Below are positions 11,906 through 25,051 of a DNA stretch of 64,000 nucleotides, piece after piece. Numbering within the stretch: position 1 is the stretch's first letter; every line of letters starts with the position of its first letter. The stretch lies in assembly GCA_050084985.1 (NCBI GenBank), contig JBITNC010000001.1, forward strand, positions 170,810,001-170,874,000, read 5' to 3'. Both the position numbers and the translations under genes were made by a program. The notes under the pieces were generated by a model that ran no database searches, had not been told where the DNA came from, and worked only from the letters and a program-made list of their open reading frames with translations. The DNA is from Nageia nagi. Lineage: Eukaryota; Pinophyta.

Positions 11906-12479
11906 TGTCAATAAGACATTGTTAAGTCATTGATACATTATCAATTGACTAACCATGATACAATAAGCTCAAAGATAAAATGATACAAAGACAAAAGATA
12001 ATGATGGTTCAAGATGAGTGACTATTGTCCTACCACATAGTCTCCATTATTGGATGATTGCTAAAGGAGGATTAGGCTCTAGTATCGACTCCCATGATGA
12101 GAGGATATGCAAGGTAGATAATGATAAAAATATAATTATAAACAACCATAATGGGATACAAGCCACCAAATGACCAAGACCATAATCATAGTTGGAATTG
12201 ATTACAATCAAATGACATAGATTATGACCAGAAGCAAGACTAAAATAGTCACATGATAAAGAACTACGATCATAGATAGGCTAAACTGCCAAAGCATAGA
12301 GACTATGACCACAGGTGAACAAAAATGACTAGATAACAAATATAATGATCACATGTGGGACATAAATATTAGCATAATAGAGGCTATAATGATGGTTAGA
12401 TAGAAATGACCAGATGATAAAGGATAAGATCGCAACAAGATAAAAGCAAACCATGGTTAGGATTGATTGATGAGAAAAG

Positions 12480-12605
12480 GCTTAAGACTTGATCAGATGA
12501 TGAGATGATAGTTTAAGGCTTGACAAGATGACTAGATGTAGCTTAAGACTTGATAGGATGACCAGACATAATTTAAGACTCGATAGGGAGACTAGATGAG
12601 GGATT
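12480..12605. repeat. Short tandem repeat, about four copies of roughly 40 bp
   Basis: Units share TTAAG(A/G)CTTGA followed by (T/C)AGATGA or a close variant. Copies are visible from 12480 to 12605 inside the spacer of the gag-only element and differ by several substitutions. Confidence 0.5.
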
Positions 12606-13532
12606 GGTTTAAATTTAAATTCAAACAATCGACTAATATACTAGCCAATAGACTAGTTAGGGATAAGATAATAATAGACAAATTGAAATATGACATCAAT
12701 CTATAAGAAATTGATTAAGACCAAAATGCTATCGATCACATGAATGTGATAGAATTAGATGATGGCTTAATAAGGCTATGACTGATGACACAAAGGGGAT
12801 CACATTACTCATAGGAGATGATAGAAAGATACTCATGATAATAGAAATAGAATAGGTGATAAAGCAGAATGAGGATAAATGATCGAACAAAATAGATTGA
12901 ACTCCACGACATGACAAAGATAACATAACATACATGAAAATAAAATAAATGACATGATAAAAAATAGATAAATGTTTAATGGATAAAAAGATCATATATT
13001 ATGATAAAATCCAACCAAACTAAGATAAGAATGGAAGGAAGAAAATACATTTATTAGCATTGATAAAAGTTTCCATTAACATGCTTGAGTGGATATCCAA
13101 AAGATAAAGTACAAATACAAACATGCAAAAATGCCCACAGTGATCAAGATGACAACTTTGCTAAGAGGCTCAAGTGGATAGGCAAATAAAAGACCAAGAT
13201 AAAGACCATGCTAATGATTATGTTGAAGATTATGCAGAACCATCGATGGGGTTGGGAGAGCTAGAACTAAAGCTCTCAGGTTTGAAGACTGGTGAGCTTT
13301 GAGGGTTGACAAGCAAGCTTGGTTGATTGAAGAGGGTTGCATGCATGATCGATGGGAAGTGGCACATGATGTCAAAGTATGGGTTAAATACCCACTAATA
13401 ATTCTCATAGACCAACTACACTTGAAAGGTAGACTCCTAGTGTAGATCATGGTGCCAAACTATGTGCTTGATAATGAAAGGATGATAGCACTCCTCAAGA
13501 TGAAGCACTGATGGACCAATAAAGTGTAGGAA

Positions 13533-13865
13533 GTGAAACACAAGCATCTTCCACATGAAGTAAAGGATGATCTTCCACATTTAGTATGGGAAACAGAGAA
13601 GGGCCAAGATGATGTGCAAATGATCAACATCATCCAATCGATGAACAAAGAGGATGGCATACCAATGATGATTATAGTTTTTTTGAATGCACATAATTCC
13701 AAGGTGAAGGATGGTCTACAACACAAGGTAAGCATGCTAAATGACTCGACCATAGATCTAATGTTGAAGGTCATCTTAAGGAAGATCAATATGAAGACCA
13801 AGGAAGAGGGATCTATCCATAATTATGATCAAGAAATAGAAGAGAATGAAATTATAAAATCATAA
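13533..13865 (+). pseudogene. Possible antisense reading frame in the gag-only element, unclassified
   Basis: An open stretch of 110 codons runs antisense to the element. It reads KHLPHEVKDDLPHLVWETEK and later QSMNKEDGIPMMIIVF, so residue use is not as skewed as in the repeat-built surroundings. I recognise no domain. Preceding in-frame stops and lack of a clear start argue against a live gene. It may be part of a decayed antisense ORF together with the coiled-coil stretch at 15420-15765. Confidence 0.3.
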
Positions 13866-15419
13866 CTAACAGGCAAGGATGACATAGACGAAGGGGAAGA
13901 ATAGAAGCTATCAAGAAACTATTAGAGATTCCTAAGAAAAGGTTGAAGATAAATGATAAAGAAAGAGTGATAAAAGAAGAACATATAAGGACATGAAGCA
14001 ATTTGGATCATTGATCATCATTGAAGATGAATGAAGCAGATCAAACAATAGTGATGTAGAATATGGATGAGGCTATACACTTGACTGTTTGACTAAATGA
14101 TCAAGAAAAATAAAAATTCAATCATAACAAAAGGATATGATATAATAAATGATGATTTATTTTATTAAAATAAAAGATTGATTCCCACCAACAAGCCCAG
14201 ATGGGTGGCATATGCAAAAAGAAAGATTCCCACTAATAAGCCTAGTGGGTAGCCATGATGATGCATCTAGCACATAGTAGGGTGACTAAGAGTCTGATTC
14301 AGATGAGCTGGTGTCATCAAAAGAAGAAGAGGAATCCAATGGGTCCAACTCAAGGAGAAACTAATGAGATAAAGGTGGGAAGTGACATAGGAAGGAGAAG
14401 CAATGACATGAAATCTATTCTCCATCATGGTGTATCATGTAGAAAGAATATGAGGATGACCACTAAAGTTTGAACTGACATATCGACCAAGCAATAGTGA
14501 CTAGTTCAAGATACTCCTATGGATGCATAAATAATAGATTGATATAGCACACCAACTATAACATAAAGCAATTGAATGGGGTGTATACCATCACACACCA
14601 CATCCAATCAGGATGACTCAACAATAACAGGAACAAGCAAACATGTTCAACATGTTCAAGATGACAGACCATGCAAATCCTAAAGCAATTTTTGGGTTGC
14701 TCATGAATGAAGGTGAGTTGCTATCATGATAGGGATTTGATAGTAGATGTAGCCCAAATGGTCAAGGCTACATAGCTTCCATGGTACATAAGGACATCCT
14801 ACAGCTCACTTGATAGAGTGAGGAAGCGAATAAAATCCATACAAGATAAAGAATGACAAGAACAAAATGCTCACTAAAAGAAGCGATGAAGAGAATAAGC
14901 CATGAGAATCAAAAAGGGTTGCATGGGATTATATGCTACTAGAAAGATGCATAATAAATGAGTGGAAATGATGATGACAATGGTAAATGAGGAAAAATGA
15001 ACGATTGAGATGAGAGATTATCAAAGACATGAATATCATACTAACATGCAGGTTTGAATGACTGTGGTTTGAATGGTCAAAGGAAATGATGGAGCAAACA
15101 GTGATGTGGTATGCACATAATGACTAGATAAGAATGTAATGAAGATCACCATAATGGTGACATTCAAAAGGTAGGTGAATGGATATGACACAATGATGGA
15201 TAAATATGTATCGATTATGTGAATAGTCAAGATGAAATGGTGGATAGTATGTAGTAGACAAGATGGACGATCAAGATGAACAGGTGTATGGAGACACTGT
15301 GAGACCCTTTATGTTTATCACAACTATTAAATGGGACATAAAACATGAGAAGAATGGGGAAGAACAAACCAACTGATCATGGATCTAATGGAGCCATGGT
15401 GGAACCAAATCCATATAGG

Positions 15420-15765
15420 AAAAAATGATGTTGAAGGATCCACAAGTGGTGGAGGTGATAAAGAAAAGGTTGGACACGTAGGAGTTACTCCTATGAATGC
15501 AGGTGAAGAGACATAAGGATGGGCATAAGTAGACAATATCTACTTGTGCTAAGAATTGGTTGAATATAAGAGAGAAGCAAAGATATTGATTCAAAAATAT
15601 GACATCATATGGAGAGAGAACATAATGTGTATGCAATCTTGGAAAAAAGCTCATGGCTAAGCAAGACAAACTAATAGCAGAAAAGGAGGTGATAGCCAAA
15701 CAAGATCAAGAGATGGAACAAAGGTTGAAACACAACTTTTGCAATGCTCATAGCAGTCTATGCAA
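15420..15765 (+). pseudogene. Antisense coiled-coil coding remnant in the gag-only element
   Basis: Three neighbouring stretches on the + strand read like one protein broken by stops and a frameshift: DVEGSTSGGGDKEKVGHVGV (from about 15430), EYKREAKILIQKYDIIWRE (about 15557-15615) and LMAKQDKLIAEKEVIAKQDQ (from about 15650, continuing EMEQRLKHN). The last two are rich in Lys/Glu/Gln with heptad spacing, as in a coiled coil. The strand is opposite to gag. Some plant Gypsy lineages, notably Tat-like ones, carry an extra antisense ORF before the 3' LTR, and this could be its relic. Identification is not secure. Confidence 0.4.
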
Positions 15766-16339
15766 AAATAATTAGCGATGGAAGAGGAGATCTAATGTAT
15801 ATGAGAACATCCTCTTACACCACAGAATCCATGTTCCAAGGTCAACACTAGATGCCTTGGAAGTGGATGAGATAACTGTGGATTCTACATAGGGGAACCC
15901 ATAATTACAATAGACTCCAAATGAAGAAAGCACAACATAAAATGATGAAGGGACAAGACCAAGCATAGAATGGATCAAGCACTTATTAGGATAAAAATAA
16001 GCGATGATAAAAAAACAACGATGAAGATAGACGAATGTAAAAATTTGCCATCACACGATGTAATAAAAAGATATTTTTGTTAAACACACATTTTCTATTT
16101 TTATTTCATTTTATTTATTTTTGATGTTTTATTTTTTTAAACAAATGAAACAACACATAACATGATGTTTAACAACATGATGAAGATAAGATGATAAAAT
16201 ATTAACACGACAAATGATAAAAATAATGAATGACAACAATGATAAATGATAAAATGACAAATGATAAAAATGATTAATGATAAAAATGATAGATGATAAA
16301 TGATAAGAAATATGAATGATAAAAATGAAAAATGACAAC

Positions 16340-17110
16340 AGATAATGACCTCTTCTTTGCCCCAACAGATGAAGGGAACATGATCGTAGGCATGCAAACC
16401 TATCGAGCATACAGTCGATGCTTGTACAAAGATAAAAAATGATAAATGATAAAAGATAATGACTTCTACTTTGCCCTAGCAGATGAAGGGAACATGATTG
16501 TAGGCAAGTAGACCTACCAAGCATATAGCCAATGCTCATACAAAGACAAAAAATGATAAAGAGATAAATAATAAACATGACAAATGAAAAACATGATGAA
16601 AAAAACAAATGACAAATGATAAATGACAAAAATGATGAAAAAAAAAAGATAAAAGATTAATGTTAAATAAAAATGACTTATGCTTTGCCCCAGCAGATGA
16701 AGGGAAATATGATCATAGATACGCAAACCTACCCAATGTATTACCAACAGTCGTACAAAAAGATAAAAGACACATGATCTCTAGTTTACCCCAATAGATG
16801 AAGGGAAAGATGACCATAGGTATGCAGACCTACCAAGCATATAGCCAATGGTTGCACAAAAAGATAAAAGATGTATGATTTTTGCTTTGCCTTAATAGCT
16901 AAAGGAAAGATGATCATAGGCATGTAGACCTATCAAGCGTATAGCCAACACATGTACAAAGAGACAAATGATAAAAGAGACAATGACTTCTGCTTTTCCC
17001 TAGTAGATGAAGGGAATAATACCATAGGCATGTAGACCTACCAAGCATATAGTTGATGCTTGTATAAAGAGATAAAAGATGCATGATTTCTACTTTACCT
17101 TAATAGCTAA
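16340..17110. repeat. Tandem repeat, about seven copies of roughly 100-110 bp (one longer spacing)
   Basis: Each unit contains TTTGCCCCAACAGATGAAGGG or a variant, then CATGATCGTAGGCATGCA, CCTA(C/T)CAAGCATA and GC(T/C)TGTACAAAGA. Unit anchors lie near 16358, 16468, 16682, 16784, 16883, 16990 and 17090. A further single copy sits near 18773-18850. Read on the minus strand, the units give repeated peptide-like text, but with no sign of selection. Confidence 0.8.
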
Positions 17111-17199
17111 AGGGTAAATGATCGAATGTATATGTAGCATGCAGGCATATGACACTTGTACAAAAATGAATAAGTTGAACAAAATAAGAAGGCATGATG

Positions 17200-17690
17200 G
17201 ATGATAGTGTGATGAGGATGCATGTCACATGAAGGATATGATAGGCTGAAGATGTGATGAGGACACACATCACACAAAAATACAAGATAAAGGGGATGAT
17301 GAGATGATAAGGTGATGTGATGAGGATGCATATCACATAAGGGGACAAAATAGATGTGATGAGGATACACGTCAAACAAAGGAACAATGCTAAAGGGGTT
17401 GACATGATAGTGTGATAAGGACACATGTCACAAAAAATAACAACACAAGGTAGATGACATGATCAGATGATGGTGTGATGAGGACACACATCACACAAGA
17501 AAATAATGACAAAGAAATGACTCAATGAGACGATGGTGCAATGAGGACACACATCACATAAGAGGACAAGATAGAGATGAACATGATGGGATGATGGTGT
17601 GATGAGGACACACATCACACGAATGAATAAGGATAAAGAGGACATGATAGGCTGATAGTGTGATGAGGATACACATCATACAGGAAGAAA
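17200..17690. repeat. Array of nine GTGTGATG...CATCACAC hairpin units
   Basis: A 24-base core made of GTGTGATG, an eight-base loop AGGACACA and CATCACAC is an inverted repeat with an 8-bp stem. It recurs near 17206, 17249, 17318, 17352, 17408, 17473, 17534, 17598 and 17658, mostly spaced about 35-70 bp. The copies at 17473-17496 and 17598 have perfect stems; others carry one to three changes. Unit flanks share words such as GACATGATGGGATGATG. Confidence 0.8.
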
Positions 17691-18939
17691 AATGATTAAG
17701 CAAGTCAGTATGATGGATGACAAAACAAGAAACCTAACAATTTGACTAAGTGGAATATGAAATAATGAAGCATATTCAAAGGTTTATAAGGCATGATAAA
17801 GACCAAGAAGATCATTCTAATGATTGAGAAATCATTTGAATGACCTAAACTGACCAATTGTTCAAATGACCCTGATAGGGTTTAAATGAAAAAGTCCCAC
17901 ATGACTTGTGTTGTGCAAATATGCATAACTTTTATATGTGGAATACGACTCATAAAAGTATATCTTAAAGGATTTCCAATAATAGGTCATGCACTCTCTT
18001 ACAAAGATAGTGTGAAGCTATTTTTGAGGGCCTTTAATATTTTGACGAAATAAACACTAAATGGGAGACAACATAACTCGACACCATAAACATGAAAAAG
18101 AAAAAGAAAAAACACAATACATATAAATAAAAAGTAAATGACTTGACTCGACTAATCTATTTTATTTTGACTTGATTTGATCTAATTTTGATTTGATCAA
18201 GTTTGACTTGCTTAAACTGGTTTAGACTAAGGAAGAATTGGTTTATACTTGATTGAGTTTAAGAGCGATTTGAGGTTAACTTGATTTGACTTGACTTAGT
18301 TTGAGAGAAAATTTAATCCGAGAATAGGGTTGACTTCAATGCATGTTTAGGACTATTCTTGCTTCATTGTAGATCGAAGATAATGTCCAACAACCTTGAT
18401 CAAAGATAATTTCCAATAGCCCCAACTCAAAGGAGGACTAAGAGCGAAGCAATAAAATGACAAGTGCAAGGCAATGATAAAGGATAATAATGACATGATG
18501 ATATAATGACTAACACATGACCAACTAAGATAAAGGAAAAATGGAGAAAAATTTGAAGCACAATATAGAGGAAGAAAAGATAATACAAGATGATGAAGAG
18601 AAGAAACATATGATAAGGCAATGATGTATTAAGGATTCACAACACATAAAAGGACCATTCTAAGGGATGTTGTGATCATAGTCTCATGGACATACCAAGC
18701 TTATTCATAGCATGTAGGTATACAATGCTTGTATAAAAGATAATGATAAAATGACAAATGATAAAGACTTTTGCTTCACCCTAGTAAATGAAGGGAATGA
18801 TCATAGGTTTGTAGACCTACCAAGCATATGCATGCATACAATGCTTGCACAAATGACTATTATAATGATAAAATGATAAACATGCTTAACTCAACCAAAG
18901 ACAATTGATGATGACTATCAAGGATGGACATGTGTTTAA

Positions 18940-20900
18940 TGGCTCATCCAACAAAGGTGATGATAAACCTGCTTATGACATTGATGTTTTGATTATGATT
19001 AGGCATGTGATTTTTTGATTATCTCCAACTATTGATTAAATGATGCGATTAGTGCTTATGTGGATATTATCCCATTATCAATAAGATCTTGAATCTCATT
19101 CTTCAATTGCATGCATCAATTGGTTTCATGTCCACATTACCTATGATAATCACAAAATGTATTTTCCTTATACCAAGGTCTTGATGATGCTTCTTGACTT
19201 TCCTTGATTGGGGGTAACATCAAAAGATTTAGTTGTAATAATGTTGGTAATATATCCAATAAAGAGTTCCCCAAAGGAGTGAAATGTCTTCTTATCCTTG
19301 GTTTGTTCAATTGTAATATAGGTTGACAATTTGTTATTATTTGATTGATCTCATATTACAATTGACTTGTTGATTGGTCATGATATGTTCAATGATTTTC
19401 ATTACATTGATGATCTTGATCATGATTATTGTCTCATAATTTGATTTTTCCTGATTCAATCTTGACCTCTTCAACATGCTTTGCTTTTGATAAAACATCC
19501 TCAAAAGATTTGTGTTGTTGAATTTTTAAGATAGAGGATATTTATTTGTGACAACTCTTGCTAAAGATTTTGATACATTCTTCATGTGGCAAGGAATAGG
19601 GTAAGTCCAATTCAATTGCTCTCCATCTAGCCACATAATCTTTGATTGATTCATCATCATGTTGAAATATGTTTAACAATTATATTATTGATGATATTTT
19701 CCTTATGTTGATGGTAAAGTAGTTTAAGAATTGATTGACCAATTGTTCAAAAGAGAAGATGCTATGTTGAGGCAAATTGTTGTGCCAATCCAATGCTTAA
19801 TTTCCCAACATCATAGGGAAAACTCTTAACATGAGAACATCATCTTGGGTAAATTTGTAACAAGAATATTTGAACTGCATGAGATGTTCTTAAGGATCCT
19901 CTTTCCCTATGAATTTGTCTATCTTGGGAGATTTGATGTTGTAAGAATAGACTTTGGTGAGGACTGATGGATGAATTGGCTCATGACAAATTGATCGATA
20001 TGTTATCTTTGACTTTCCTTAATTATTGAGCTTTTATTTGATTTTATTGAATCTTTTAAAGATCACATCATATGAAGTCTAATGTTACTTTTGATGTTGA
20101 TAAGCTTGTCATATGTTATGGTCAATGGTTGATTATATGTTGCATTGGGAACAAAATATCTTTATTGTTGAGCCATTTGATTAGTTTGTCCTTGATTTTG
20201 ACTTGATGATTGATGCATGATGAAAGAAGGAGAAGCACTCCTACTTTGACATGGTTGGGAGGCCACTTGTTGAAAGTTTCCTTGAAATTGAATTGAACTT
20301 GATTGTGTATCCCTTGAGGAAGGGAGATAATGGTTAAGTCCTAAGTCATGAGAGGTTACTGAGGACTCGGATTGCATGACATGAGATGTTGATGAAATAG
20401 AAGATCTAGTTAGTTGAACTTGAGGATTTGACTTACCTTGATTTGATGCAATAAATGATAAAGTGCTAACACAAGAAGGAGGATAACTATGACATGAAGA
20501 CTCATAACAATGAAGGATATGTCTAGGAGAAGAAGATAAATAAAGGATGGTTTGACTATCCTTACTTCGGACCATGAATTATTTGAAGAGCTCAGATAAA
20601 GCTTCTTGAACAATAGGGTCATCAACAAATTGATCCTTAATAAACAAAAGAAGACCTTGAAACACATGACTTGACTTTATCTCACTAACCAATTGAGAAT
20701 CAAAAGACATAGTGGGATGACTAGATAAAGAATGACAAGCATGACATCAAAAAGGACTAGAATAATAAGGAGTAATAGAGACATGAGAAGGGTAAGACAC
20801 ATGAGACAAAGGATGATTAATTAGACTAGAATGACAATATTGACAAGGTGACTTATGATCTAGACTTAGTGTTTGATTTTGCTCTTATTTTGATTGGTTA
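18940..20900 (-). pseudogene. Gag remnant of the gag-only element
   Basis: Reading right to left, the N-terminal part (about 20900-20160) is rich in Ser, His, Pro and Gln, for example SHDLGLNHYLPSSRDTQSSS. A retrotransposon-gag domain follows at about 19810-19500: ALDWHNNLPQHSIFSFEQLV, NQFLNYFTINIRKISSII, DDESIKDYVARWRAIELDLP. Near 19185-19085 comes a zinc-finger-like block, CDYHR..CGHETN.C, then MQLKNEIQDLIDN, with TAA and TGA replacing residues inside the finger. Several stops and frame changes occur. The domain order is that of a plant Gypsy gag. No protease follows it; the sequence passes into repeats. Confidence 0.8.
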
Positions 20901-20904
20901 GACT

Positions 20905-22785
20905 TAGGGTGTTCATTAAGCTCATGCAAGGAACAAAAGGAACAAATGATATAGCTACTAAATCAAAGTGTTCCAAAGGTACCAAATAATGATAAGCAAA
21001 CAAACACCAAGCCTAAAATGATTTGAATTTGATTTTTTTGACTTTTTTAACTTTTGATTTTTATTTTTATTTTTATTTTTGATTTTGAGGATGCAATGCA
21101 AGACTAACACACAAACATCCTACACGATCACTTCAAATATGTCTAAATGATAAGAAGCAATGGTGATAAATAGCAATGGTATTTATCTCATTTAGTTACT
21201 TCTTATTCAATTGAGTCTTTATATTTTTAATGAAATAATTTTTTTAATGCACTTGTAAAATCCTGACTCTTATTAATTTTCCTAGAGATGATTCTAGTCA
21301 AGTGTTTTTAGGTAAGGCTCAATCTCTAGAGGGTGAGTTATTTTCCAAGGGTGTCTCAAGTACCTCTGTTGACTTCTTGCCAAATAAAGAGGAGCTCCCA
21401 CCACTCCCACCTTGGTGATTAAATCCAAGTATGGGTTAGGTCATGGTGATCAAGTCCATGTACCCTTGTCACTCCCTAGGTATGTGAGGACTTTAAGTAC
21501 AAGAGATAAATATGATGTGTAATCCTATATGAAAGTGTAATGCATGTAAATCTCCCAAATTAAATAGAAAGGCACTCTAAAGCCAAGGATGCTAACATAA
21601 TTTTTTTTTATTTTTTTGAAATAAATGATAATGCAAAGATAGCAGTTTATTCAAATGTACTCAACAATCAAGAAAAAACCCAATACTAAAGGAAATCTTT
21701 TTTCAAGATGTTAATTTTAAACAACAAATAAGATTTCCATGTGAAATGCAACACTCCCCTAAAATGCAATGCAAATTTTGATTAAGATGAAGTGGCAATC
21801 CTACATGCAAAGAGTAATCAAATGGTATTAACAATATGTAGAAAGGAATTCAAAAGCTGACCTACCCTTGAATGTTCCTTCTTGCTCCAAATTTGATGGT
21901 TGAAATGAAGATTACAATGCTCTATGTTAAAATCATCCATGATAGGAATGATTATGCCAATCATTTGAATGATCAGTAGTCATTCAAATGATCATAATGC
22001 ACTAGAGAATGAATTTAAAATGATCAAAAAAGAATAAAAAGATAAAACCCTATGATAAGGGTGTACAGACACATATTATGCAAAGGACACTTCAAATGTT
22101 ATAGATTAATGATAGTGGATTGTTTCCCCTAGTATAGACTTAATCTAGGTACAAAAATACAAAAATAAAAGGACATAAAGATGATTAGCATACAAGATTA
22201 TTCCTTTATAGAATGATTTATAATGACTAATCATCCATCTATGTGATGATTTGATAAATCATTTGACTATGTGATGATTTTATTGAAGATCGTTCTAAAC
22301 TAAGGTGCAAGCAAAATCATTCTTCTCTATGATGATTTGATGAATCATTCAATTATGCAATGATCTAATGAAGATAATGCTGGATGATGATTGTAGGAAA
22401 ATCATCTATCAATGTGATGATTTGATCAATCATTTGAATGTCTGATGATTTGATGAAGATAGTGATGGACACTGTGCAGGTAGGATCATTTGTCTGTGTG
22501 ATGATTTGGAAAATATATTCTCTTATGTAATGATTTACAATCAAAATAATTTTTCTATGGAACAATATGATCTATTTTAAATTTTATCATCCAAGGTTTC
22601 TAGAGTCAAGTTTATGCACATCAAGGAAGGTACCTTGTAAGTTTAGATGGATGTTAGTGATAAGAATGTGCCAAAATAGGAGATGTTCAAAGATAAAAAA
22701 TCCAAAATAGGAGTTAGATATTTAGAAATCCTCTATGATGATTTGGAGTTTCAATACCAACTTAATCCCACCATGATTGCCATTT
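20905..22785. other. 5' leader of the gag-only element
   Basis: Between the 5' LTR (starting at 22786 on the + strand) and gag lies about 1.9 kb without a coding region. Next to the LTR the minus strand reads AAAATGGCAATCATGG; the TGG is where a primer-binding site would start, but I cannot assign a tRNA. A T-rich stretch occurs near 21030-21075. Confidence 0.5.
22230..22520. repeat. Diverged tandem repeat built around TGTGATGATTTGAT
   Basis: Copies of (T/A)TGTGATGATTT(G/T)AT followed by (G/C)AATCATTT or GAAGAT recur at intervals of roughly 50-110 bp from 22238 to 22515 in the leader of the gag-only element. ATGATTTGAT and its near-complement ATCAATCATT alternate, giving weak dyad symmetry. 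Confidence 0.5.
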
Positions 22786-23835
22786 TGTGAGCATTCAAAA
22801 CCATTCATGGGTCTTCTAGATACCACTTTGCAACATCTAAAATGTTCCTTGTATTATGATGTGCATAGATGGATGATAGTTGATCTAGACCTATAGCAGA
22901 TAAATGTTAGTAAGGATCTCTTCACTATGGTCCCTTAAGGTCCCAAAGCATACTCCAAGAGAGGTTTGAAACCTTCGTGAATGAATGTAGATCCCTATCC
23001 CATAACAAAATGGGTGCTAGAAAATAAGTAAATGCCTAGGATGCAAGAATGATAAAATTAAATTAATTTAAATGAATCTAGCCTAGGAGATATACTACAT
23101 GACATATAAAATGCATTAAAACACTTATTTATAGAAGGATATAATGCTTTAATGGCTCCTTGATGCTCATCTCCAAGTTAGCTCCAAGAAAGCTCTCCAA
23201 CACATGCAAGAAAGATTAAAACATGTCCTTGTGCTTTGGTTCAAATTTGCATGGAAAGAGGGATAGGAGGAAGCTCTTAATATAGGTTGTCTGATTAGTG
23301 TTCTTGGTTGTTTAGGGTGATAAAGTACTGAGTATTAAGTGTGGCTTTTTACTTGGTTGATTTACATTCTATGTGTTCGAGGCTACTGAGTGTTGACTAT
23401 TCTTCCCTCAATGTTAGCTAAAGCTTATTATTCTTTGTTCTCTGTTGAATGAATTGCTAGCTATTGAGTGACCAAGGAAAATTGAATGTTCAGAATTCCA
23501 ACTTGCCAAAGGAGGGAGAGTGAGTTAGCTAATAGAATGGATGTTGCATGATAGAGATGGAGGGTTTGATTTCTAAGTGGGAGACCAAAGGGTGGCTAAC
23601 TGGCTGACCACATCTGTGATTATGTGACTTCTATTTTGGGCATGTGTGAGGAGTAATAATAGATGAAGGAGGGAAATAGATTCTAAATGTAATTTATTTG
23701 AAAAATTATTCCACTAAGGAATGATTCTGATAAAAGACATAAAAATGACCAAATATGGTAACACAAGACCATGAAAGATGATGGATGATCACATGACATT
23801 ATAAATAGCATAAAATATATTTTTTAGGTGCTTAC
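22786..23835 (-). repeat. 5' LTR of the gag-only element (right copy), broken by copia-2
   Basis: This segment aligns with 9786-10870. The last LTR base lies beyond the copia-2 insertion, at 31923. The + strand start TGTGAGCATTC preserves the ancestral end better than the left copy. The break falls 6 bp before the LTR terminus, within CTTAC, which is duplicated on both sides of copia-2. Confidence 0.85.
23831..23835. other. Left target-site duplication of copia-2
   Basis: CTTAC here is repeated exactly at 31918-31922 on the other side of copia-2. The unoccupied site is seen in the left LTR copy of the host element (CTTAT, one transition) at 10871-10875. Confidence 0.93.
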
Positions 23836-24338
23836 TAAGAGAATTATACTATAACATGAACAATCCTAAACTCCTAAGATCACATGAAAGCTCTCAATTC
23901 ACATCTAACTATCACACAAAGTAATCTCACAAAGATAACACAAGATGTAAGTGGTTCCTCTAACTAAGAGTACATCCACTAACTAGATCTTTACTTCAAT
24001 CACAAATACAACTCTCTTATAATCCTCCTAATCTCAACTCTTAAACACTATCCTCTAGCACAACTTTACTCTACAAATTGGTGTGTCCTCACAAAAAAAG
24101 GAGCCTTCTATTTATAGGCCAAAATCCCTCTTTGGATCACCCTTTTATCCAATGTATAAAAGCATGACATGCACATCCTTTTACCCAAGGGGCATGCTCA
24201 CGACATGGAGTGTAGGACAAGTTACATTATCATATTCACTTAAATACTTAAGGTATCAAATGATACCCTTAAGTATTAGTGGACTTACATAAAATATTAC
24301 TACATTACCTTTACAAAAATGCATTATAAATTCCAACA
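23836..24338 (-). repeat. 3' LTR of copia-2
   Basis: In element orientation it starts TGTTGGAATTTATAATGC and ends AATTCTCTTA, where the other copy ends TCTCA. It is 503 bp and collinear with 31431-31917. A TATA-like CTATAAATAG lies near 24108-24117, read on the minus strand. Confidence 0.93.
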
Positions 24339-24347
24339 CTCCCTCTT
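24339..24347 (-). other. Polypurine tract of copia-2
   Basis: The minus strand reads AAGAGGGAG directly before the LTR start. It is the same position and nearly the same sequence as in copia-1. Confidence 0.85.
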
Positions 24348-25051
24348 AATGCAATATTGGGATAGAGCAAATAATAAAGAAGAAGAAAAGAGAGTAAAAA
24401 AGTTATCCTCCAAATAGATACAACAGAGATGAGAACTTTTTACATATTTATGAAGTAAGAAAGATCTAGTTTGAGACTCACTACTTTGCAAAATACAATC
24501 ATTAACCATAATCAATTTCAATGTACACGAAGTAGTCATCCAATTGGAAGTTATGAAGAGTCTCCAAAAGCTTTCATACCTAAGGTAAGTAACCTGTAAT
24601 CTCAAAGGAACCTGCAAGTCATAAGCAGCTCAAATAACAAGATTAGTTAGATGCAACATATTCATCTCAACAAAGATATATGAATCACACAAATGCCATC
24701 ATGAATTGATCAATGGTGCACTATAAGTCATCACGAAGATGCCATGCTAAAAACTCATAATCACCTACTATATACAAAACATGTGTTGATTATCATTACA
24801 AAATAGAGTATGCACATACGATTTCCTCACATATGAATAACTAAACAGTGCCAAAAGACACATAAGATTTTCTCACACATGGATAATTGAAAAGTGCTAA
24901 ATTGGCCAATCTTTTTGCTCTAAAAAGTTTGTACAACAAGTTCTTTACACAAAGTGAACTTACCACAAAGGTGTATAATAAAATCAACACTATACAACAT
25001 CCTCCTAGGGGTGAAATTGTCATCATAAACATGAATTCAACACATAAGAAT

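Larger units (their letters stand above)
10890..18930. other. Repeat-built spacer of the gag-only element
   Basis: About 8 kb between gag and the 3' LTR. Much of it is assembled from short words such as GATAAATGATAAAA and AAGATGATGA, with several tandem arrays listed separately. No pol domain is recognisable on the minus strand. On the + strand, antisense to gag, there are two stretches that look more like coding sequence (13533-13865 and 15420-15765). A recurring word like CTTTGCCCCAACAG followed by TGAAGGG appears about a dozen times between 11.3 and 18.8 kb. Confidence 0.7.

Noticed and set aside
16129-17645. Open frames on the minus strand with repeated hydrophobic text, looking like membrane proteins
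   Set aside because: They follow the period of the tandem repeats at 16340-17690 and come from ATG/TAA-poor low-complexity DNA, not from selection for a protein.
17200-17690. Possible CRISPR-like array (regular short repeats with spacers)
   Set aside because: The spacers are themselves partly repeated, spacing is uneven, the setting is a plant retrotransposon and no cas-like gene exists.
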